From NCBI RefSeq assembly GCF_013927005.1, contig NZ_CP055930.1, positions 2,604,001 to 2,668,000 on the forward strand: a stretch of 64,000 bases of DNA, given 5' to 3'. Under the pieces are notes generated by a model, which was not told the DNA's origin, made no database searches, and was given only the letters and a program-made list of their open reading frames with translations. Source of the stretch: Enterobacter sp. RHBSTW-00175. GTDB lineage: Bacteria; Pseudomonadota; Gammaproteobacteria; Enterobacterales; Enterobacteriaceae. Of the stretch, positions 58,779 through 64,000 are shown piece by piece. A program made the position numbers and the translations under genes. Each line of letters opens with the position of its first letter. Within the stretch, counting starts at the first letter, position 1.

Positions 58779-60116
58779 TTAAGCAGAAACCTGCTCCTCC
58801 GCGTCTGGCAGCTTCGGCACCAGCACGGTTGGTTTGTTGTCGATACGCGTCACCAGCAGCTGATCGATGCGGTAGTTATCAATATCCACCACTTCAAACT
58901 TATAGCCAGAGAACTTCACCGAGTCGGTACGTTTCGGGATTTTACGCAGCATAAACATCATAAAGCCGCCGATCGTCTCATAGTTGCCGGACTGCGGGAA
59001 TTCGTCGATATCCAGCACGCGCATCACGTCTTCAATCGGCGTGCCGCCATCAATCAGCCATGAGTTCTCATCACGCTGAACAATTTGCTCTTCCATGCCC
59101 TGGCCAACCAGGTCGCCCATCAGCGTGGTCATCACGTCATTCAGTGTGATAATACCCACCACCAGCGCGTATTCGTTCATGATAACTGCGAAGTCTTCAC
59201 CGGCGGTTTTGAAACTTTCCAGCGCTTCAGAGAGTGTCAGGGTGTCTGGCACAATCAGCGTGTTACGGATCTGTACGCCGCTGTTCAGCGCCAGGCTCTG
59301 ATTCGCCAGCACGCGGTTCAGCAGGTCTTTGGAGTCCACATAACCGATGATGTGGTCGATATCTTCGTTACAGACCAGGAACTTAGAGTGCGGATGTTCT
59401 GCAACTTTGTTCTTCAGGCTCTGTTCGTCTTCGCGCAAATCGAACCAGATAACACTTTCACGGCCCGTCATTGACGACGGCACGGTACGGGATTCCAGTT
59501 CAAAAACGTTCTCGATTAACTCATGCTCTTGTTTACGCAGAACACCGGCCAGCGCGCCGGCTTCCACCACCGCATAAATATCGTCGGAGGTGATGTCATC
59601 TTTACGCACCATTGGCAGCTTAAAGACGCGGAAAATCATGTTCGCCAGGCCATTGAAGAACCACACCAGCGGGCGGAACACGAACAGGCAGAAGCGCATC
59701 GGGTTGATGATACGCAAAGCCACAGCTTCTGGCGCAATCATACCGATGCGTTTCGGGGTCAGGTCGGCGATCAGAATGAACAGACCTGTCACCAGCGAGA
59801 AAGAGAGAATAAAGCTCAGTTGCTCGGCAAGCTCTGCGGACATGTACTGAATAAAGAGGCTGTGGAACGCCGGAGAAAACGCCGCATCGCCCACGATACC
59901 GCCCAGAATGGCGACCGCGTTCAGGCCAATTTGCACCACGGTGAAAAACATTCCCGGGTTTTCCTGCATTTTCAGGATGCGTGCTGCGTTGATGTTGCCT
60001 TCGTCGGCAAGCAGCTTAAGTTTTATTTTTCGGGACGCAGCCAGCGAGATCTCAGAGATTGAGAAAAACGCACTGACGGCAATAAGACAAAGTATTACTA
60101 AAATACTGTTTAACAT
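58779..60116 (-). CDS. paeA: CNNM/CorC-type membrane protein YtfL (PaeA, polyamine exporter)
   Basis: A 445-residue inner-membrane protein. The DUF21/CNNM transmembrane domain (about 1-190, four helices) contains SISEISLAASRKIKL and ADLTPKRIGMIAPEAVALRI. Two CBS domains (about 205-335) and a CorC_HlyC C-terminal domain (about 350-435) with GGTPIEDVMRVLDIDEFP follow. E. coli has 447 residues. The Salmonella homologue PaeA has been described as a cadaverine/putrescine exporter; that assignment is from memory. The upstream gap to the sugar cluster is 208 bases. Confidence 0.92.
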   Translation of the reverse strand: MLNSILVILCLIAVSAFFSISEISLAASRKIKLKLLADEGNINAARILKMQENPGMFFTVVQIGLNAVAILGGIVGDAAFSPAFHSLFIQYMSAELAEQLSFILSFSLVTGLFILIADLTPKRIGMIAPEAVALRIINPMRFCLFVFRPLVWFFNGLANMIFRVFKLPMVRKDDITSDDIYAVVEAGALAGVLRKQEHELIENVFELESRTVPSSMTGRESVIWFDLREDEQSLKNKVAEHPHSKFLVCNEDIDHIIGYVDSKDLLNRVLANQSLALNSGVQIRNTLIVPDTLTLSEALESFKTAGEDFAVIMNEYALVVGIITLNDVMTTLMGDLVGQGMEEQIVQRDENSWLIDGGTPIEDVMRVLDIDEFPQSGNYETIGGFMMFMLRKIPKRTDSVKFSGYKFEVVDIDNYRIDQLLVTRIDNKPTVLVPKLPDAEEQVSA

Positions 60117-60289
60117 AGTTTATCCGGCTTCTCGCCAGATCCTCGGAAGGGAAGTTAGTCACGTTTGTGTGAAAACACTATTGAACACCAGCTCGTAGCG
60201 TTGAGCCGATTATTTCAGCGGGTAGTATAGCGTAAAGGAGTGTAAACCTGCCAGAGGTCACATTTTGAGTAGTTTTATGCAGGAAATGC

Positions 60290-60314
60290 CCGGGTAAACA
60301 GACCGCTTACCCGG
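60290..60314. repeat. REP-like palindrome downstream of the sugar cluster
   Basis: CCGGGTAA and TTACCCGG pair around a nine-base centre, ten bases beyond the stop of the glycoside hydrolase gene; likely a 3' stabiliser or terminator for the minus-strand cluster. Confidence 0.6.
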
Positions 60315-60324
60315 TGTGAAAGGC

Positions 60325-61392
60325 TTACTCTTTGCTGAGCGTTTGCACCAGTGCCATCTCCTCCCGGTGATAAGCCCGCCCATCAGCCATTAGCACATCG
60401 TGAAACCACAGCCCGGCACTTTTCGTGTGATGCGGAATGTCCGGCCACGGCAGCCAGGTCTGGGTTTTTCCCTGCACCAGTCCCCAGTGGTAGCAAGAAA
60501 CATTCTGTTCTTTAAAAAGAGGGAGCGTATCGGCCATGTTGCTCCCGATATGGCGCGCCAGCCACTCAGTACAAAGCAACGGGCGCTGGAAGGCCGCCAG
60601 CCGGGATAAAATTTGCCGCTGTTCCTGGGCATCCACATAGGCGTGAAAACTTGTTACATCCGACAAATGCAATGCGGCGACATCAACCGGGTGTGTGAAG
60701 GCTCCCCGGCAGTCACTGCGGTCGGGAACATGCCATGCGGCCACTGTCAGCGGCTGCTCGGGTGAGACTTCCCGTGCCCATGTAAATACGTTCACCATCA
60801 ACGACAACGCATAAAACTCAAGCCGGGTGTCGTACGCCATCCCTTTTGGGACCCCGACAAACACGCCGCTGTTACCCGGTTCGTTGTACAAATCCCATAT
60901 CTGGATCCGCGGGTCGTGACGAAAATGGCCAACGATATCTTTCACATAAGCTTCAATTTGCGGCCAGCATTCAGGGCTGAGCACTTTCGCCCGACCCGGG
61001 CTTCCAGCGCCCTGGCTGTTATGTACGCCCGGTACGGGGGGCTTCTGCTGGCCGATAAACGGCTCGTCGCCCGAAAATGCGCAGTCATCAAGCAGGGTGA
61101 GCATCACCGCCAGCCCATTGCTGCTGGCAATCGACAGGAAATGGTCGATACGGCTTATCAGGCCGTCTCGATCGTGTTCCCAGACCGTAAACGGCAGGTT
61201 GGTACGCAGGGCGTTGTAGCCATATTCTTGCGCCCATTTCAGCTCTTGCTGAAGGGTGGTGCTATCGAATGTCTCTTCCTGCCACATCTCCAGCCAGTTG
61301 ACTGCCGTTCGGGGCAGGTAGTTAAATCCGCAGCCCCATTTCTGCTGCATCCACCAGCTTTGCGCGCGCTCGGGTGTCCATTGTTGATACAT
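60325..61392 (-). CDS. Cytoplasmic glycoside hydrolase of clan GH-A (cellulase-family-like)
   Basis: A 355-residue TIM-barrel hydrolase without signal peptide. Acid/base Glu171 lies in WDLYNEPGN and the probable nucleophile Glu276 in LLCTEWLARH, the beta-4 and beta-7 positions of clan GH-A. FHAY (249-252) and the N-terminal GCGFNYLPRTAVN are also conserved in proteins annotated as cellulase-family or 1,4-beta-xylanase-like. Because it is intracellular, the substrate is probably a short imported glycoside, not a polymer. It is nine bases after the GPH symporter gene and likely co-transcribed. AAGGAGC precedes the ATG. The exact GH family is uncertain. Confidence 0.82.
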   Translation of the reverse strand: MYQQWTPERAQSWWMQQKWGCGFNYLPRTAVNWLEMWQEETFDSTTLQQELKWAQEYGYNALRTNLPFTVWEHDRDGLISRIDHFLSIASSNGLAVMLTLLDDCAFSGDEPFIGQQKPPVPGVHNSQGAGSPGRAKVLSPECWPQIEAYVKDIVGHFRHDPRIQIWDLYNEPGNSGVFVGVPKGMAYDTRLEFYALSLMVNVFTWAREVSPEQPLTVAAWHVPDRSDCRGAFTHPVDVAALHLSDVTSFHAYVDAQEQRQILSRLAAFQRPLLCTEWLARHIGSNMADTLPLFKEQNVSCYHWGLVQGKTQTWLPWPDIPHHTKSAGLWFHDVLMADGRAYHREEMALVQTLSKE

Positions 61393-61401
61393 ATGCGCTC
61401 C

Positions 61402-62949
61402 TTATTCAGCACCCGACAGGCTGACGTTAGCCCCGGAGTGCGGCGTTGCATTGCCGCCCCAGACCTGGTCGTACTCGTAGCCCGTCAGCTGCTTGATGAC
61501 GATGCGGGTGCTTTCGTCACAGTCGCGATAGTCCCCACCCAGCTTGCGGCGGGCTATCTCTTTCAGCAGCAGTTTGTGTGTCTCGCGGGTGAGTTTGAAT
61601 TTGTAAGTGGTAAAGAAACTCACCGCCAGCAGCGCCGCCGTGGCGAACACCATCAGGCCGATAATGGCATGAAGGGCGTTTTCAGGCTGCGCGCCACTGC
61701 CTTTCACAAAGCCAGATCCTTGCAGAACGAGGCCGATAATCATGATGGCAATCGCCACTGTGCTTTTACGGGTTAACACCATGACACCGGCAAAGATGCC
61801 TTCGCGGCGCTGCCGGGTGACGATTTCATCAATATCAGGAATAAAGCTGTAGATATTCCAGGGAATGTAATACAGGCCAGAGCGCGCCGCCCCAAGCAAA
61901 ATGAAGACCGCAGAGAACAGCACCGCGGGAACCTGCGTCCGGGTGATATAGATGCTGAACAGGAAGGCGAGTACGCAGAAAATACAGCCGTAAGAGAGAC
62001 GCAGCGCGGCAGACGGTGTGACATTTAAGCGATTTAACAACAGCATAAATCCGTAAGTGCCTGGCACCGAAGCAAAAGCGGCAAGACTCAGCCAGCCGGA
62101 AACGGCCGCAGCATCCTGGCTCAGACAATAGACAACGTAGTAGGTAAAGACCGAGCCGAAAACATCCATCGCCGTAAACGAGAAGATATAAATAATAATG
62201 TGTAAGCGGAAAGCCCGGATCCGAAATGAAGAGAACAGATCCAGCACCAGATATTTCAGATGATTGAGTATTCCGCCGCTGCGTTGATTCTCCAGTTTGA
62301 AATCCGATTCCTGATGAACATCTTTGGCTTCCCAGGTGCAACGCCAGGTAATAAAAACGGCGATGCAAAAGACACAAGAAAAAAGTAATCCGGTCAGGGT
62401 GTAGGTAAACGGATTATCTTTTCCGGTGAATTGCATAATGACACCAGGAACAGAGACCGCAAGAAATCCGCCTAGCTGAGAGCAAATCATGCGCACGCCC
62501 GACAGGTGGCTGCGCTCCTCATAACGGTTGGTCATCTCTGCCGCCAGTGTTTCCCACGGCACCAGTACCATCGCTGACAACAGCTCAATAGAGAGGTAAG
62601 TGCCCAGGTAATACCAGTAGCCCATATCGGTCAGCCACAGCAGGGCATACAGGAACATTAACGGTGAGCTGATTAATAAGAAGAAGCGGCGGCGACCAAA
62701 TTTACGCCCAAGCCAGGTATTGCCAAAGTTGTCGGTGATATACCCCATTATTGGGCTTAATAACGCATCAATAATACGCGCCACCGCAAAGATAGAACCG
62801 GCTTCCAGCACGGTTAGCCCGCAGTAGGTGGTGTAAAAAAATAAAAGCCAGGTGCCGATAATCGCAAATGCGCCACCGCCAAACAGGTCGGTTATGCCGT
62901 AGCCAAGCGCCACGCCATAGCCAACTCTACGTTCAGTTGGTTTGACCAT
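61402..62949 (-). CDS. GPH-family sugar/glycoside:cation symporter
   Basis: A 515-residue MFS-type transporter with about 12 helices. Glycoside-pentoside-hexuronide signatures are visible: GYGITDLFGGGAFAIIGTWLLFFYT, AVARIIDALLSPIMGYITDN, VPWETLAAEMTNRYEERSHLSGVR, and DEIVTRQRREGIFAGVMVL in the second half. The C-terminus is extended by about 60 hydrophilic residues (KFKLTRETHKLLLKEIARRKLGG onwards) relative to typical members such as YicJ (about 460). It imports a glycoside, presumably the substrate of the adjacent hydrolase. It lies 81 bases downstream of the dehydrogenase gene. Confidence 0.86.
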   Translation of the reverse strand: MVKPTERRVGYGVALGYGITDLFGGGAFAIIGTWLLFFYTTYCGLTVLEAGSIFAVARIIDALLSPIMGYITDNFGNTWLGRKFGRRRFFLLISSPLMFLYALLWLTDMGYWYYLGTYLSIELLSAMVLVPWETLAAEMTNRYEERSHLSGVRMICSQLGGFLAVSVPGVIMQFTGKDNPFTYTLTGLLFSCVFCIAVFITWRCTWEAKDVHQESDFKLENQRSGGILNHLKYLVLDLFSSFRIRAFRLHIIIYIFSFTAMDVFGSVFTYYVVYCLSQDAAAVSGWLSLAAFASVPGTYGFMLLLNRLNVTPSAALRLSYGCIFCVLAFLFSIYITRTQVPAVLFSAVFILLGAARSGLYYIPWNIYSFIPDIDEIVTRQRREGIFAGVMVLTRKSTVAIAIMIIGLVLQGSGFVKGSGAQPENALHAIIGLMVFATAALLAVSFFTTYKFKLTRETHKLLLKEIARRKLGGDYRDCDESTRIVIKQLTGYEYDQVWGGNATPHSGANVSLSGAE

Positions 62950-62981
62950 AATATTTTCTTCCAGGTGTAGGGTAGCTATTA

Positions 62982-62995
62982 ACCCGTTTTCGGGT
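62982..62995. other. Small hairpin between dehydrogenase and symporter genes
   Basis: ACCCG-TTTT-CGGGT followed on the plus strand by CGTTTTTTATTT. It is terminator-shaped for the plus strand, where no gene is read. On the minus strand the hairpin comes after an A-run, so it may only moderate expression of the downstream genes. Confidence 0.45.
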
Positions 62996-63030
62996 CGTTT
63001 TTTATTTACTGCTGGAATACAAATTACGTT

Positions 63031-64000
63031 CTAATTACTTATATCAATCCATTGCCGTATCTGAGATGAACGATAAATAGCCTCCACAAGGTTGAGTGAT
63101 TTTCCGGCGGTGCGGATATCAATGTAATCCGCATTTTCCGGGTGATGAATGGCATGATAAAAGCGGCGGATAGCCTGCTGGTGGCCCACTCCCCAGTAAC
63201 TTTTGCTGGAGCCATCCGGCGAGGCATCGTTCGCCAGCGCTATCCGTTCCCCCTGGCTTAAGCGCCAGAGCGTATTGTCGTTAAGCTGTAGCGTGCCATG
63301 TTCGCAGTGGATCTCCAGCAGCAACGGGGAATCAGTGGTATGGCAATTGCTGGCATAAAACAAGCCGCGAGCGCCATTGGCAAAATGCAGCGTCGCCATT
63401 GCGCTGTCTTCACCTTCCGTGACGTCGGCCAGTTCGCCTCTGTCTACTACCCCTTTCAGCCGCGTGACTCCGCCTCCGAACCACTGCATCAAATCGAGCG
63501 TATGGATCGCCTGATTGATCAGCAGGCTACCCCCTTCCGTTGCCAGCCGGCCGCGCCACGGGCTTTCGGTGTAGTAACGTCCTGAACGCGACCAGGTGAG
63601 CACCGCTTTAATGCTGAGCATCCTGCCGAGCGAGCCTTCTGTCAGCGTCTCCATAATGGACTGGCTGGTGGGGTTTAGCCGGTTCTGGTAGCAGACGCCG
63701 AGCAACCCCGGCGCATGGTTAACTGCCTGCGTTATCTCGCGGATTTCTCTGCCGTTCATGGCGACCGGTTTTTCGCAGAACACATGTTTTCCGGCGGCAA
63801 GCGCCGCCAGAATCATCTCCTTATGTTCGAAGTGGGGCGTGCAGATGTGCACCACGTCGATGTGTTCATCCAGCAGCATTTCCCGGTGATCCTGATAAAA
63901 GCGGCACTGATAATCCTTTGCCAGTTTCAGTCCTTTTACACTGTCAGTGTCGACTAACGCCCGCAGCGTCACGTCGGGGATTTGGCGCAGCGCGTTCACA
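63031..64000 (-). CDS. Gfo/Idh/MocA-family oxidoreductase, N-terminus beyond window
   Basis: At least 323 residues of an NAD(P)-dependent sugar dehydrogenase. Visible features are VDVVHICTPHFEHKEMILAAL-type Rossmann strands, the cofactor/substrate lysine in HVFCEKPVA, and the family's C-terminal domain start TEGGSLLINQAIHTLDLMQWFGG with the catalytic histidine. The glycine-rich N-terminal loop (about 15-20 residues) lies right of the window. The first in-window GTG codon (63999) encodes an internal valine, not a start. Likely oxidises a sugar released by, or presented to, the adjacent hydrolase. First visible gene of the cluster. Confidence 0.85.
   Translation of the reverse strand, partial: VNALRQIPDVTLRALVDTDSVKGLKLAKDYQCRFYQDHREMLLDEHIDVVHICTPHFEHKEMILAALAAGKHVFCEKPVAMNGREIREITQAVNHAPGLLGVCYQNRLNPTSQSIMETLTEGSLGRMLSIKAVLTWSRSGRYYTESPWRGRLATEGGSLLINQAIHTLDLMQWFGGGVTRLKGVVDRGELADVTEGEDSAMATLHFANGARGLFYASNCHTTDSPLLLEIHCEHGTLQLNDNTLWRLSQGERIALANDASPDGSSKSYWGVGHQQAIRRFYHAIHHPENADYIDIRTAGKSLNLVEAIYRSSQIRQWIDISN

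Noticed and set aside
62982..63012. Plus-strand intrinsic terminator inside the sugar cluster
   Set aside because: The U-tract is on the plus strand, where no gene reads; the minus-strand genes would not be terminated, so it is listed only as a small hairpin.

Overview
The window is a stretch of enterobacterial chromosome. Gene content, order and protein lengths match the Escherichia coli frd-to-ytfL region almost gene for gene. Three features point away from E. coli and towards the Enterobacter cloacae complex or a close relative such as Lelliottia. The first bases encode the C-terminus of AmpR next to frdD, the arrangement of species with inducible AmpC. The block yjfI-yjfC is missing between rlmB and aidB. 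Several loci not present in E. coli at these positions occur: an MHS-type transporter, two chemoreceptor genes, a DMT exporter and a glycoside hydrolase cluster. The genus is an inference; no 16S or housekeeping comparison was possible.

Layout. 1-8.1 kb: end of ampR, the fumarate reductase operon frdABCD (minus) with an FNR-type promoter, divergent epmA, then mscM. 8.1-11.4 kb: psd, rsgA, divergent orn and three identical tRNA-Gly(GCC) genes. 11.6-23.3 kb: queG divergent from the long nnr-tsaE-amiB-mutL-miaA-hfq-hflX-hflK-hflC-yjeT series (metabolite repair, tRNA modification, cell-wall amidase, mismatch repair, RNA chaperone, ribosome rescue, FtsH control). 23.4-28.6 kb: purA, nsrR, rnr, rlmB. 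28.7-36.2 kb: accessory-flavoured segment with the MHS transporter, aidB, a Cache-type chemoreceptor, two small DUF1471 proteins, esterase yjfP and ulaR. 36.3-42.2 kb: the complete L-ascorbate regulon ulaG / ulaABCDEF. 42.3-44.4 kb: yjfY and the rpsF-priB-rpsR-rplI ribosomal operon. 44.5-49.5 kb: DMT exporter, ytfB, fklB, cycA, ytfE. 49.7-54.7 kb: a Tsr/Tar-like chemoreceptor, ytfF, an AraC regulator, qorB/qorR. 54.7-60.1 kb: cpdB, cysQ, ytfJ, ytfK, ytfL. 60.3-64 kb: a minus-strand cluster of GH-A-clan glycoside hydrolase, GPH sugar symporter and a Gfo/Idh/MocA dehydrogenase that runs off the window.

Functional links. NsrR (24.9 kb) and a near-perfect NsrR-type operator in front of ytfE (49.5 kb) form a nitric-oxide defence pair in one window. 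Both chemoreceptor genes have good sigma-28 (FliA) promoter matches, so both are probably in the flagellar regulon. The ula genes encode uptake, phosphorylation, lactone opening, decarboxylation and two epimerisations of ascorbate, with the repressor beside them. Three DUF1471 genes (yjfN, bsmA, yjfY) lie within about 9 kb around ula. Two families of dispersed palindromes (REP/BIME-like, and a CCCTCACCC...GGGAGAGGG hairpin) sit between genes, mostly where transcription converges.

Most of the window is conserved core. I see no CRISPR array, prophage, insertion sequence or defence island. The best candidates for undescribed biology are the terminal sugar cluster, the unusual ligand pocket of the second chemoreceptor, and the orphan MHS transporter with a CRP-like site.
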